Shown: positions 16,986-27,998, counted from the stretch's first letter. The stretch is DNA of 64,000 bases from CADEEN01 sp963783785 (GCA_963783785.1 CAWAOQ010000013.1:1-64000); one strand, 5' to 3'. Made by a program: numbers and translations. The notes: generated by a model not told the origin, from the letters alone.

Positions 16986-16997
16986 GCCGGCAGATCC

Positions 16998-18227
16998 CTA
17001 ACTGCGGTAGTCGGCGTTGATGCTGACGTAATCGTGCGACAGGTCGCAAGTCCAGACCGTGGCGTGCGCCGGGCCGCGGTGCAAGTCGACGCGCACCGTG
17101 ATCTCGGCCTGCTTCATCACCCTCTGGCCCTGCTCTTCGCGGTAGTCGGGGTGGCGGCCACCGCGAACGACCACGTGCACGTCGTCGAGGAAGAGGTCGA
17201 TCAGAGACTGGTCGAGGTCGTCGATGCCGGCATAGCCCACCGCCGCCAGGATGCGCCCGAGGTTGGGGTCGCTGGCGAAGAACGCCGTCTTCACCAGCGG
17301 CGAATGGGCGATCGCATACGCGGCAAGGCGGCACTCGTCTTTCGATCGCCCGCCGTCGACGCGCACGGTGATGAACTTGGTCGCACCCTCGCCGTCGCGC
17401 ACGATCGCCTGCGCCAGCTGGCGCGCGACCGCGAACACCGCCTCGCGCAGCAGCGCGCCCTCGGGCGATTCCAGCTGGGTGATCGGCGCGTGACCGGCCT
17501 GACCGGTGGCGATCAGCACGAACGAATCGTTGGTGCTGGTGTCGCCATCGATGGTGATGCGGTTGAAGCTCTGGTCGGCCGCTTCGCGGACCAGGCCCTG
17601 CATCAGAGCCGGCTCGATCACGGCATCGGTGGCCACGAAGCCGAGCATCGTGGCCATGTTCGGCCGAATCATCCCGGCACCCTTGGCAATGCCCGTCACG
17701 TTGACCGTCTTGCCGCCGATGGCGACCTGCCGCGACGCGGCCTTGGGCAGCGTGTCGGTGGTCATGATGCCTTGCGCCGCATCGAGCCAGTGACCGGGTG
17801 CCAAGTCGGCCACAGCCGCCGGCAGGCCGGCGACGATGCGATCGACCGGCAGCGTCTCCATGATCACGCCGGTGGAAAACGGCAGCACCTGCTCGGGCGC
17901 AAGCCCAAGCCGCTGCGCCAGCGCGATGCAGGTGGTGCGGGCCCGCACCATCCCATCGTCCCCGGTACCGGCGTTGGCATTGCCGGTGTTGATCACCAGC
18001 GCGCGAACACCCCGGCCCGCCGCCAGATGCTCGCGGCAGACCTGCACCGGTGCGGCGCAGAAGCGATTGCGCGTGAACACCGCCGCCACGTTCGAGCGCT
18101 CGGCCAGCGCGAACAGCACCAGGTCCTTGCGATTGGCCTTGCGCACGCCGGCCATCGCCACGCCGATCTCGACGCCGGCCACCGGATGCAAGTCATGCGC
18201 GTCGGGGGCGCTCAGGTTGACGGGCAT
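16998..18227 (-). CDS. argJ: ArgJ, bifunctional ornithine acetyltransferase/N-acetylglutamate synthase
   Basis: The 409-residue enzyme makes N-acetylglutamate and recycles the acetyl group from N-acetylornithine in the cyclic arginine pathway. The precursor cleaves itself at the conserved threonine of KGAGMIRPNMATMLGF (about residue 190), giving alpha and beta chains; the nucleophile is present. Other landmarks are LVINTGNANAGTG near 80, FSTGVIMETLP, TIDGDTSTNDSFVLIA and the C-terminal YVSINADYRS. The start ATG 18227 has GGAGG at ideal spacing, although the frame is open 30 codons further. secA lies 19 bases upstream on the same strand, and the two are probably cotranscribed. Confidence 0.95.
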   Translation of the reverse strand: MPVNLSAPDAHDLHPVAGVEIGVAMAGVRKANRKDLVLFALAERSNVAAVFTRNRFCAAPVQVCREHLAAGRGVRALVINTGNANAGTGDDGMVRARTTCIALAQRLGLAPEQVLPFSTGVIMETLPVDRIVAGLPAAVADLAPGHWLDAAQGIMTTDTLPKAASRQVAIGGKTVNVTGIAKGAGMIRPNMATMLGFVATDAVIEPALMQGLVREAADQSFNRITIDGDTSTNDSFVLIATGQAGHAPITQLESPEGALLREAVFAVARQLAQAIVRDGEGATKFITVRVDGGRSKDECRLAAYAIAHSPLVKTAFFASDPNLGRILAAVGYAGIDDLDQSLIDLFLDDVHVVVRGGRHPDYREEQGQRVMKQAEITVRVDLHRGPAHATVWTCDLSHDYVSINADYRS

Positions 18228-18246
18228 GGCGACGCCTCCGGGCAGG

Positions 18247-20991
<2,745 letters not shown>

Positions 20992-21132
20992 GCGGGGCGT
21001 GGATTCTTGGTCTTGGAGCGTAGCTGGCCCGTGTGAGATGGGACGGCTCCGGGCATTCGCAAGGGCAGGTCAAGGCATGCGCATGCCCACGCCTCGCATC
21101 AAACGCACAAAGTGCGAGATTTTACCCGGGGG

Positions 21133-22137
21133 TCAGCGCGCGCGCCTGGTGGCCGACTGCAGCCGCGGATCGCCGGCGCGTGCCGCCAGAAAGCGCGCCG
21201 GATTCTGCGGCACACCCTCGACCAGCACCTCGAAGTGCAGGTGCGGTCCGGTCGAGCGGCCGCTGGTGCCGACATAGGCGACCAGTTGACCCCGCTTGAC
21301 CAGGTCACCGGGCTTGACCAGCACCTTCGAGGCGTGGGCATAGCGCGTCAGCAGGCCGTTGCCATGGTCGATCTCGACCAGCTTGCCGTAGGCCGGGTGC
21401 GGTTCCGTCGACACCACCATGCCCCCCGCCGCGGCCAGGATCGGTGTGCCGACATCGGCCGGGAAATCGAGCCCCGTATGCAACGCCGGGCGGCCCGAGA
21501 ACGGGTCACTGCGGAAGCCGAACCCCGATCCGATGGGGCCGTCGATCGGTGCCGAACTGGGCACCATCAGCTGCGTCAGTCGACCTTCGAGCAACCGCGA
21601 CTCGATCAGCGTGAAGAGGTCGGTGGTCTGCTCGGTGCGCTCGTCGAGTCGAACGACGTGCTCGCTCAGACCGTCGAGCGACTGCAAGCGCTCGATCCGC
21701 CCGTTGTCAGGCACGAACGGACCGCCCTGCCCGCCCTTGGCGGACACGGCCGGCGCCGAGGCGGCACCGCCGACCGCCCGCAACAGCGGCTTGAATTCCT
21801 CCGGCTTGACACCGGCCAGGCCCGAGACACGGTCACCCATCGCCTCGAGTTTGAGCAGCTTGGCCTGCATCTCGCCGACCTTCTTGGCCATCGCGTCGAG
21901 GTTCTCGCGCACGAAACGATCGCGCTGCGCCGTTTCGTCGCGAACCACCCACTTCACCACCTGGCTGACGACTGGCCAGCCGTCGCGCACCGCCGTGAGG
22001 AAGACGAAGTGGTAGATCGCGCCGGACAGCACCATCAGCAAGGCCGCAAGCACCGCCAGCATCGCGCCGAGTTGCAGTCGATTGAATTGCAGCACGCGCG
22101 TTTGCGCGAGGCTGCCGTGAGTGATCATTATCTGCAT
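21133..22137 (-). CDS. M23-family peptidase (LytM/NlpD-type envelope endopeptidase)
   Basis: The 334-residue protein has one N-terminal membrane helix (about 16-45, LGAMLAVLAALLMVLSGAIY), a coiled region (about 80-125) and a C-terminal M23 domain. The domain keeps HTGLDFPADVGTPILAAAGG, GNGLLTRYAHAS and TGPHLHFEVLVEG, with both zinc His motifs (HxGxD and HxH). It should therefore be an active peptidoglycan endopeptidase acting in the periplasm. The open frame extends 87 codons further upstream but would overlap the divergent DUF721 gene. I choose ATG 22137, nine bases after GAGGAG. The next in-frame ATG, at 22128, is also possible. Confidence 0.9.
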   Translation of the reverse strand: MQIMITHGSLAQTRVLQFNRLQLGAMLAVLAALLMVLSGAIYHFVFLTAVRDGWPVVSQVVKWVVRDETAQRDRFVRENLDAMAKKVGEMQAKLLKLEAMGDRVSGLAGVKPEEFKPLLRAVGGAASAPAVSAKGGQGGPFVPDNGRIERLQSLDGLSEHVVRLDERTEQTTDLFTLIESRLLEGRLTQLMVPSSAPIDGPIGSGFGFRSDPFSGRPALHTGLDFPADVGTPILAAAGGMVVSTEPHPAYGKLVEIDHGNGLLTRYAHASKVLVKPGDLVKRGQLVAYVGTSGRSTGPHLHFEVLVEGVPQNPARFLAARAGDPRLQSATRRAR

Positions 22138-22155
22138 CAGCCTAAACTCCTCGGC

Positions 22156-22479
22156 ATGGTTCCGACCAAGCCATCCACGTCTGCGGTTCCGCTGGGCATC
22201 AGCCTGGCCCGTGCGCTCGATCAGAACACCAGCCTGGCCGATCTGGCGCGACGCCTGGAACAATCGAATGCGCGCTATGCCGCGATTCGCCTCCACCTGC
22301 CCGAGCCGTTGCGCGCGCAAGTGCGGGCGGGGCCGGTCGACGATCAAGGCTGGTCGCTGCTGGCCTCCAATGCGGCCGTCGCCGCCAAGTTGCGCCACCT
22401 GCTGCCGCGTCTGGCCGAGACACTGCGCGAGCAGGGCTGGCCGGAGTTGCCGATCCGCGTGCGCATCCGCTCGCGCTGA
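22156..22479 (+). CDS. DUF721/DciA-like protein
   Basis: The 107-residue protein resembles the DUF721 family, to which the replicative helicase loader DciA belongs. The DciA-type core of about 80 residues is visible, including SLADLARRLEQSNARYAAIR, then PLRAQVRAGPVDDQGWSLLASN, which spans residues about 54-75, and HLLPRLAETL. The family is usually placed beside secA and an M23 gene in betaproteobacteria, as here. Whether this copy loads DnaB cannot be said from sequence. It begins at ATG 22156, 18 bases from the divergent M23 start, so the two share a very short promoter region. Confidence 0.75.
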   Translation: MVPTKPSTSAVPLGISLARALDQNTSLADLARRLEQSNARYAAIRLHLPEPLRAQVRAGPVDDQGWSLLASNAAVAAKLRHLLPRLAETLREQGWPELPIRVRIRSR

Positions 22480-22840
22480 CCGGTACCACCCCCGGGCGTT
22501 GAAGTGGCATCCGACAAAGTGCCAATTATGGCGTCGATGTAGACCCTGATGCCGTCGGCAAAGTTGGTGGCAAACATCGTGGCACTTCGGCTTTGTGCCG
22601 ATCGACGCCGATCTCAGGCGGCGTTGCGGGATGGTGACTCAGATGCTGAAACGACAGTAGAAGCAACGCAACGTCCGAATGTGTTTGGCGGCACGACAAA
22701 GACGAAAAGTGTGACGTGTGCACCAATTTGGGGGGGAAGGGGGAAAGCGGAAACAGTTGGCCGTGCCGTTCATTGGCCTACCTTAGAATTCCATAAGGGT
22801 GAATCGAATACTGCTCAACCAACTATCGACAAGGGATTCC
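22480..22840. other. Intergenic, lower-GC stretch with no recognisable gene
   Basis: The 361 bases are visibly richer in A and T than their surroundings, including a run of seven G followed by AA in GGGGGGGAAGGGGGAAA. Small open frames occur on both strands but none resembles a known family. AAGTGCCA at about 22518 and TGGCACTT at about 22580 form a widely spaced inverted repeat. No tRNA or transposase remnant is visible. It adjoins the decayed gene that follows. Confidence 0.4.
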
Positions 22841-23631
22841 ATGCCAGCCACGCTCTTATCGCAGTCGTCTGACCGGTTACCGCAATCTGGCCGACGCCCA
22901 GGTCTGATTTCACTGGCGAGTCACTTTCTGTGGCTGCTCCTGGCAGTCTTGATCGCGGCAACCGTGATGGCTGCTCCCGCTCACTCGGCAGTCAGCGTGC
23001 GGGTTGACGCGCGACCGATTGGGGATCCGATCAAAGCTATCAGTGACTGTCACGGACGCCGGCGGCGCTCCAGGCAACTTCACCAGTGCCAGTTCGCAGC
23101 AAGTTCTCACGACGCTTGCCGAACAGACTGGTGCCGAGTTCTACCCAGCCCCCAAGGTCTCGGAGATCAGCGGTGCGTACCTGCAAGTCTCGGAGCTTCT
23201 GAACAACGGTTACCTGCTCACTTTCGACTCGACCATCACCGACTGCGGTACGCACACGCTCGGGGTCCAGGTCACGGGGCAGGCTGCAGTGACGGAACCG
23301 TTCACCCGCTGTACGCCCCTGCTCGCACCGGATGTTCGGGGGCTGACGCAAGCTGATGCCACCTATCGAGTTGAACAAGTTTGGTCTGGCTTTGGGCCCC
23401 GTCAGCACGGAGGCGAACTACGTGGTGTCCGCCGGCGGCGTCGTCCGGCAAGAACCCGCGGCCGGGACCGTCGTGCAACCGGGTTCAGTGGTGAGCCTGG
23501 TGATATCGAGCGGTCCGCCGACCGCCTCCAGGGAGAGCAGCGGCGGTGGCGCCACCGGTCCCGTCGAACTGGTGGCGGGCTTGTTGTTGCTCGCAGCGCT
23601 GAGGCGTTGGCGAGCCGCAGGCGCACGGTGA
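22841..23631 (+). pseudogene. Decayed surface protein gene: signal peptide, VWA remnant, PASTA domain, C-terminal anchor
   Basis: Three reading frames carry successive pieces of one protein. Frame 1 from ATG 22841 has a basic N terminus and a signal peptide, LWLLLAVLIAATVMAAPAHSA, giving about 65 residues up to DARPIGDPIKAI. Frame 2 (about 23038-23350) continues VTVTDAGGAP and then LTTLAEQTGAEFYPAPKVSE and LLNNGYLLTFDS, which look like the C-terminal edge of a von Willebrand A domain; the central VWA portion seems deleted. Frame 2 ends in DVRGLTQADA, the start of a PASTA repeat completed in frame 3 by NKFGLALGPVSTEANYVVSA and GSVVSLVISSG. Frame 3 closes with GGGATGPVELVAGLLLLAAL and a basic end, similar to GlyGly-CTERM sorting tails. 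Two +1 shifts plus an internal deletion mark it as non-functional, unless sequence errors contribute. Confidence 0.65.
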
Positions 23632-23675
23632 TCCCTTCTTGACGACGGGCGCTCAGATCAGCCCGCTGCGTCAAT

Positions 23676-23751
23676 TGGTGCCGACTATCCGAATCGAACG
23701 GATGACCTACCGCTTACAAGGCGGTTGCTCTACCAGCTGAGCTAAGTCGGC
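23676..23751 (-). tRNA. tRNA-Thr (anticodon TGT)
   Basis: The minus strand gives a complete cloverleaf. The acceptor arms are GCCGACT and AGTCGGC, the D arm is GCTC-AGCTGGTA-GAGC, the anticodon stem is ACCGC/GCGGT with loop CTTGTAA (anticodon TGT), the T arm is ATCCG-TTCGATT-CGGAT, and the discriminator is A with CCA encoded. It is 76 bases long including CCA. It lies between the decayed surface protein gene and sspB. Confidence 0.95.
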
Positions 23752-23794
23752 GACATGCCGGCGGCAATTCTAGGCCGCCGTGGCCGGGAAGGCG

Positions 23795-24298
23795 TTACTT
23801 GATGCGCTTGAGCGCAGGGCGGGCGCCGCCGCCGGGCGGTGGTTCGGGCGGCTCGGCTTCGCCCGCATCCGCCGCCGACGCGTCGACCGAGGTCAAACGG
23901 GGCCCGTGACGTGGCCCGGTCTCGCCGGTCGGCAGTGGCGCAAGGCCGGCGCCACCCGGCGCGCTGGGTGCCGGAAAGGCCATGCCCTGGCCGTTTTCGC
24001 GCGCATAGATGGCCACGACATGGTCGATCGGCACGGCGATTTCGCGGGCCGAGCCGCCGAACCGGGCCTTGAACGCGATCTGATCGTTGCCCAGCTTCAG
24101 GCCGCTCGTGGCCTCGAAACCGACGTTGAGCACGATCTCGTTGTTCTTCACGTACTCCTGCGGCACCTGCACGCTGGCGTCGACGTAGACCGCGATGTAG
24201 GGCGTGAAACCGTTATCGGTGCACCAGTCATGCAGCGCGCGAATCAGGTACGGGCGCGTCGAGCTGCCCTGGCCTTCGGGAGGGATCGGGTTGGCCAT
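23795..24298 (-). CDS. sspB: SspB, ClpXP adaptor (specificity-enhancing factor)
   Basis: The 167-residue protein delivers ssrA-tagged peptides and other substrates to ClpXP. The folded domain (about 1-110) shows STRPYLIRALHDWCTDNGFT, YIAVYVDASVQVPQEYV, EIVLNVGFEAT and IAFKARFGG, all typical of SspB. The rest is a Gly/Pro-rich linker ending in a short basic tail, ARPALKRIK, in the position of the ClpX-binding peptide of SspB tails. It follows sspA by 28 bases on the same strand, the usual pairing. Confidence 0.93.
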   Translation of the reverse strand: MANPIPPEGQGSSTRPYLIRALHDWCTDNGFTPYIAVYVDASVQVPQEYVKNNEIVLNVGFEATSGLKLGNDQIAFKARFGGSAREIAVPIDHVVAIYARENGQGMAFPAPSAPGGAGLAPLPTGETGPRHGPRLTSVDASAADAGEAEPPEPPPGGGARPALKRIK

Positions 24299-24325
24299 CG
24301 CCAGTTGCCGGATCTCGCGGGCGGC

Positions 24326-24940
24326 CTACTTGCGCATCACCTTCTCGGACGGCGTCAGCGCCTCGATGTAGGCCGGGCGCGAGAAGATGCGCTCGGCGTA
24401 CTTCAACAGCGGCAACGCATTCTTCGACAGATCGATGCCGTAGTAGTCGAGGCGCCACAGCAGCGGGGCGATTGCCACGTCGAGCATCGAGAAGTCGTCA
24501 CCCAGCATGTACTTGTTCTTCAGGAAGATCGGCGCCAGCTGGGTCAGGCGGTCGCGGATCTGGCCGCGGGCGCGTTCGAGCTGCTTGTCGGTCGCCTTGA
24601 TCCCGCTGCGGGCCTCGAGGATGTTGACGTTGGCAAACAACTCCTTCTCGAAGTTGAACAGGAACAGGCGCACGCGCGCACGCGCCACCGGGTCGCCCGG
24701 CATCAGCTGCGGATGCGGGAAGCGCTCGTCGATGTACTCGTTGATGATGTGTGACTCGTACAGGATCAAGTCGCGCTCGACCAGGATCGGCACCTCGTTG
24801 TACGGATTCATCAATGCGATGTCTTCGGGCTTCGCGAACAGATCGACATCGCGAATCTCGAAGTCCATCCCCTTCTCGAACAGCACGAAGCGGCAGCGGT
24901 GCGAGTAAGGACAGGTGGTTCCGGAATAAAGCACCATCAT
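24326..24940 (-). CDS. sspA: SspA, stringent starvation protein A (glutathione S-transferase fold)
   Basis: The 204-residue protein has a thioredoxin-like N domain and a helical C domain. In enterics SspA binds RNA polymerase and supports transcription under stress, without glutathione transferase activity. Landmarks are MVLYSGTTCPYSHRCRFVLF, PYNEVPILVERDLILYESHI, the conserved surface patch near PHPQLMPGDPVARARVRLFL, and LGDDFSMLDVAIAPLLWRL. The start is the ATG pair at 24940/24937 behind AGGGAG; the longer open frame has no support. It lies 110 bases downstream of petC, separated by a strong terminator, and ahead of sspB. Confidence 0.94.
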   Translation of the reverse strand: MMVLYSGTTCPYSHRCRFVLFEKGMDFEIRDVDLFAKPEDIALMNPYNEVPILVERDLILYESHIINEYIDERFPHPQLMPGDPVARARVRLFLFNFEKELFANVNILEARSGIKATDKQLERARGQIRDRLTQLAPIFLKNKYMLGDDFSMLDVAIAPLLWRLDYYGIDLSKNALPLLKYAERIFSRPAYIEALTPSEKVMRK

Positions 24941-24992
24941 GGCGGTGGCTCCCTTGCTGGTGATCGGATTGGATCGGAATTTAGGGGATCTC

Positions 24993-25035
24993 AAAACACG
25001 AGGCGCAGTGGATGCGTCACCGCACCCACTGCGCC
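24993..25035 (-). terminator. Terminator of the petABC operon
   Basis: On the minus strand GGCGCAGTGG pairs perfectly with CCACTGCGCC. The inner TGCG/CGCA arms continue the stem around a four-base loop, and TCGTGTTTTG follows. With 14 base pairs plus a T-rich end directly after the petC stop codon, it should close the cytochrome bc1 transcript before sspA. Confidence 0.7.
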
Positions 25036-25051
25036 GCTGGCGCGGTGAAAG

Positions 25052-25822
25052 TTACTTGACGTCCTTCCAGTACGCGGCGTTCAGGAACCACGCGATGACC
25101 GTGAACAGGCCGAGGAACACCAGCACCCACACGCCAAGCTGCACGCGGGTCTTCTGCACCGGTTCGCTCATCCACTGCAGGAATGCGACCAGGTCAGCGG
25201 CTGCATTGTCGTATTCACGCGCGTCCAGGGTGCCCGCCTTCACCACTTCCCAGCGGCCGGTGAAGACCTCCGACTCGTGCCCATGGTCGGTCTTCTTCTC
25301 GAAGATCGGCCGGCGCTCGCCCTGCAACTGCCAGAGCACGTGAGGCATGCCGACGCTGGGAAATGCCAGGTTGTTCCAGCCTGTCGGCTTGCTGTCGTCA
25401 CGGTAGTACGTTCGCAGGTAGGTGTAGAGGTAGTCGGCGCCGCTGCCCTGCCCGGCAGCCGAGCGCGAGCGCGCGATCACCGACAGGTCGGGGGGGGCGG
25501 CACCGAACCATTCCTTGGCCTGGCGGGCATCGATGGCGGCCTTCATCGTGGCGCCGACCTTGTCGCCGGCGAACAGCAGGTTGTCCTTGATCTGCTCCGT
25601 CGTGAGGCCGATATCGACCATGCGGTTGTAGCGCATGTAGGCTGCCGAGTGGCAATTGAGGCAGTAGTTGACGAACAGCTTCGCGCCGTGCTGCAGCGCG
25701 GCGCTGTCGTTCAGCTTCTCGGTCGGGAACTTGTCCCAGGCCAAGCCACCGCCCGCCGCGTGAGCGCCACCGGCGAGCAGCAGCAACGACAGCAACACCG
25801 ACTGGAGGATTCTCTTGATCAT
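25052..25822 (-). CDS. petC: Cytochrome c1 subunit of the bc1 complex
   Basis: The 256-residue subunit carries the heme that passes electrons from the Rieske protein to a soluble cytochrome c. It has an N-terminal signal peptide (LLSLLLLAGGAHAAGG) and a covalent heme site CLNCH at about residue 55 in VNYCLNCHSAAYMRYNR. A C-terminal anchor helix, VWVLVFLGLFTVIAWFLNAA, ends in a short basic cytoplasmic tail. FPSVGMPHVLWQLQG contains a candidate axial methionine. It is the last gene of petABC, 28 bases after petB. Confidence 0.94.
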   Translation of the reverse strand: MIKRILQSVLLSLLLLAGGAHAAGGGLAWDKFPTEKLNDSAALQHGAKLFVNYCLNCHSAAYMRYNRMVDIGLTTEQIKDNLLFAGDKVGATMKAAIDARQAKEWFGAAPPDLSVIARSRSAAGQGSGADYLYTYLRTYYRDDSKPTGWNNLAFPSVGMPHVLWQLQGERRPIFEKKTDHGHESEVFTGRWEVVKAGTLDAREYDNAAADLVAFLQWMSEPVQKTRVQLGVWVLVFLGLFTVIAWFLNAAYWKDVK

Positions 25823-25850
25823 GGTCGTTGTTCTCTTCAGCGGGTTGCGG

Positions 25851-27257
25851 TCAATGCGGCCGGAAGACCACGCGGTCGGGCACCGGCTTGAACGTGCCCT
25901 GCCGGCTCCACCACGGCATCAACAGGAAGAAGCCGAAGTAGTAGACCGTGCCGATCTGCGCCAGCAGCGTCTTCAGGTCCGACGGGGGCTCGATGCCGAG
26001 CCAGCCCAGGATCAGGAAGAACACGACGAACACGCCATACACCGCCTTGTGCCAGTCAGGGCGGTAGCGGATCGACCTGGCGGGGCTGCGGTCGAGCCAT
26101 GGCAGGAAGAACAGGATGATCACGGCGGCACCCATCACCACCACGCCCCAGAACTTGGCATCGAAGGTCTTCAGCAGCACGATGGCCACCGCGGCCCCGA
26201 CGAGGATCGCCAACTTGGCGCGGCCTGGCAGCGCGCCCTTCCAGGCCGCCAGCAACGCCGCCACGGCGACCAGCACGCACAGCACGTTGACCATCGGGTC
26301 GGTGGTCGCGCGCAGCATCGAGTAGAACGGCGTGAAGTACCAGACCGGCGCGATGTGCGCAGGCGTTTGCAGCGGGTCGGCCGGAATGAAGTTGTTGAAC
26401 TCCAGGAAATAGCCGCCCATCTCCGGCGCGAAGAAGATGATCGCGGTGAAGATCATCAGGAACACCGACACACCCATGATGTCGTGCACCGTGTAGTAAG
26501 GGTGGAACGCGATGCCATCGAGCGGGATACCGGTCTTCGGATCCCTGTTCGCCTTGATCTCGATGCCATCCGGATTGTTCGATCCCACGTCGTGCAGCGC
26601 CAGCAGGTGCGCCACCACCAACCCCAGCAGCACCAGGGGAACGGCGATCACGTGAAATGCAAAGAACCGGTTCAGCGTGGCGTCACCGACCACATAGTCG
26701 CCGCGGATCAGCAGCGCCAGATCCGGGCCGACGAAGGGGATCGCTGCAAACAGGTTGATGATCACCTGGGCGCCCCAGTAGCTCATCTGGCCCCAGGGCA
26801 GCAGGTAGCCGAAGAAGCCCTCGGCCATCATGCACAGGAAGATCGCGCAGCCGAAGATCCAGACCAGCTCACGCGGCTTGCGGTAGCTGCCGTAGAGCAG
26901 GCCACGGAACATGTGCATGTAGACGACGACGAAGAACGCGCTGGCGCCGGTGGAATGCATGTAGCGCACCAGCCAGCCCCATGGCACGTCGCGCATGATG
27001 TACTCGACCGAGGCGAAGGCCAATGCCGCGTCGGGCTTGTAGTGCATCACCAGGAAGATGCCGGTGACGATCTGGAGCACCAGCACCAGCATCGCCAGCA
27101 CGCCGAAGAAGTACCAGAAGTTCATGTTCTTCGGAGCGTAGTACTCCGACATGTGAACCCGGTAAGCCTCGAAGGCGGTAGGGAACCGGTTGTGGAACCA
27201 GGTCACAGCCTTCTGCGCGATCGGCGCGTCTGCGGGGAGTTCTTTGAATTCAGCCAT
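25851..27257 (-). CDS. petB: Cytochrome b subunit of the bc1 complex
   Basis: The 468-residue integral membrane subunit holds both b hemes and the Qo and Qi sites. Heme ligands are His101/His115 (YMHSTGASAFFVVVYMHMF) and His202/His217 (FHVIAVPLVLLGLVVAHLL). The Qo loop reads PVWY at residues 304-307 rather than PEWY, a variant known in beta- and gammaproteobacteria. The C-terminal part is extended by about three membrane helices beyond the mitochondrial core, near residues 320-450. It lies between petA (35 bases upstream) and petC. Confidence 0.95.
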   Translation of the reverse strand: MAEFKELPADAPIAQKAVTWFHNRFPTAFEAYRVHMSEYYAPKNMNFWYFFGVLAMLVLVLQIVTGIFLVMHYKPDAALAFASVEYIMRDVPWGWLVRYMHSTGASAFFVVVYMHMFRGLLYGSYRKPRELVWIFGCAIFLCMMAEGFFGYLLPWGQMSYWGAQVIINLFAAIPFVGPDLALLIRGDYVVGDATLNRFFAFHVIAVPLVLLGLVVAHLLALHDVGSNNPDGIEIKANRDPKTGIPLDGIAFHPYYTVHDIMGVSVFLMIFTAIIFFAPEMGGYFLEFNNFIPADPLQTPAHIAPVWYFTPFYSMLRATTDPMVNVLCVLVAVAALLAAWKGALPGRAKLAILVGAAVAIVLLKTFDAKFWGVVVMGAAVIILFFLPWLDRSPARSIRYRPDWHKAVYGVFVVFFLILGWLGIEPPSDLKTLLAQIGTVYYFGFFLLMPWWSRQGTFKPVPDRVVFRPH

Positions 27258-27292
27258 CGTGGTTGCCTCGTCGTGACTTCGAGCTCAGCAGC

Positions 27293-27892
27293 TCAGGCCT
27301 TCTTGTCTTCGCCGATCAGCAGCTTGCTGTCCGACAGGTACATGTGCGGCGGCACTTCCAGGTTGTCGGGGGCAGGCTTGTTCTTGAACACGCGGCCGGC
27401 GAGGTCGAAGGTCGAGCCGTGGCAGGGGCAGAAGAAACCACCCTGCCAGTCATCGGGCAACGACGGTTGCGCGCCGGCCTGCAGTTTGGCAGACGGCGAA
27501 CAGCCCAGGTGCGAACAGATGCCCACGGCCACCAGGAACTCGGGCTTGATCGAGCGATGCTCATTGCGTGCGTATTCCGGTGTCAGTTCACCGGGCTTGC
27601 GCAGCGACTTCGGGTCGGCCAACTGCGGGTCGATCTTCGGCAGCGAGGCCAGTTGCTCCGGCGTGCGCCTGACGATCCACACCGGCTTGCCGCGCCATTC
27701 CACCGTGGTCATCTCGCCCGGCTTGAGCGTACCGATGTCGACCTCCACCGCGGCGCCTGCGGCCTTGGCGCGCTCGGACGGCGCAAAGGTGGAGACGAAG
27801 GGGACGGCGGTGGCCACGGTGCCGATGGCGCCAGCGCCGCACGCGATGCCGATCCACGTGCGACGGGCCGGATCAATGGCGTCATTGCTCAT
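27293..27892 (-). CDS. petA: Rieske iron-sulfur subunit of the bc1 complex
   Basis: The 199-residue protein is anchored by one N-terminal helix in a twin-arginine-like context (RRTWIGIACGAGAIGTVATA) and carries the high-potential 2Fe-2S cluster that takes electrons from quinol. Cluster ligands lie in CSHLGC (about 132-137) and CPCHGSTFD (about 155), with the stabilising cysteines in both loops. The family GVCTHLGC loop is here VAVGICSHLGC. It is the first gene of petABC. Confidence 0.95.
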   Translation of the reverse strand: MSNDAIDPARRTWIGIACGAGAIGTVATAVPFVSTFAPSERAKAAGAAVEVDIGTLKPGEMTTVEWRGKPVWIVRRTPEQLASLPKIDPQLADPKSLRKPGELTPEYARNEHRSIKPEFLVAVGICSHLGCSPSAKLQAGAQPSLPDDWQGGFFCPCHGSTFDLAGRVFKNKPAPDNLEVPPHMYLSDSKLLIGEDKKA

Positions 27893-27970
27893 TCAATTCC
27901 TCGTGGTGAGATCACGGACTGAGGGTCAACCGAAGATTCTAGCGGACACACTTGCAGGCCCGGCCCGGTC

Positions 27971-27998
27971 TTGACTTGGTGCGCTCGTCGTCGATACT
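27971..27998 (+). promoter_or_regulatory. Possible sigma-70 promoter of mscL
   Basis: TTGACT at 27971-27976 and GATACT at 27993-27998 are 16 bases apart. They match the -35 consensus at five of six positions and the -10 at four of six. They lie about 65 bases ahead of the mscL ATG, in the gap between the divergent petA and mscL genes. Confidence 0.4.

Noticed and set aside
16774..17334. 186-codon minus-strand frame across the end of argJ and the attenuator
   Set aside because: It overlaps argJ in another frame and runs through the terminator. Its residues are Arg/Pro/Gly-rich noise. The 25-codon frame at 16845-16922 is a separate proposal with its own start site.
22526..22726. 66-codon minus-strand frame in the low-GC gap
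   Set aside because: No homology, no convincing ribosome site, and the composition looks random. I left it as intergenic sequence.
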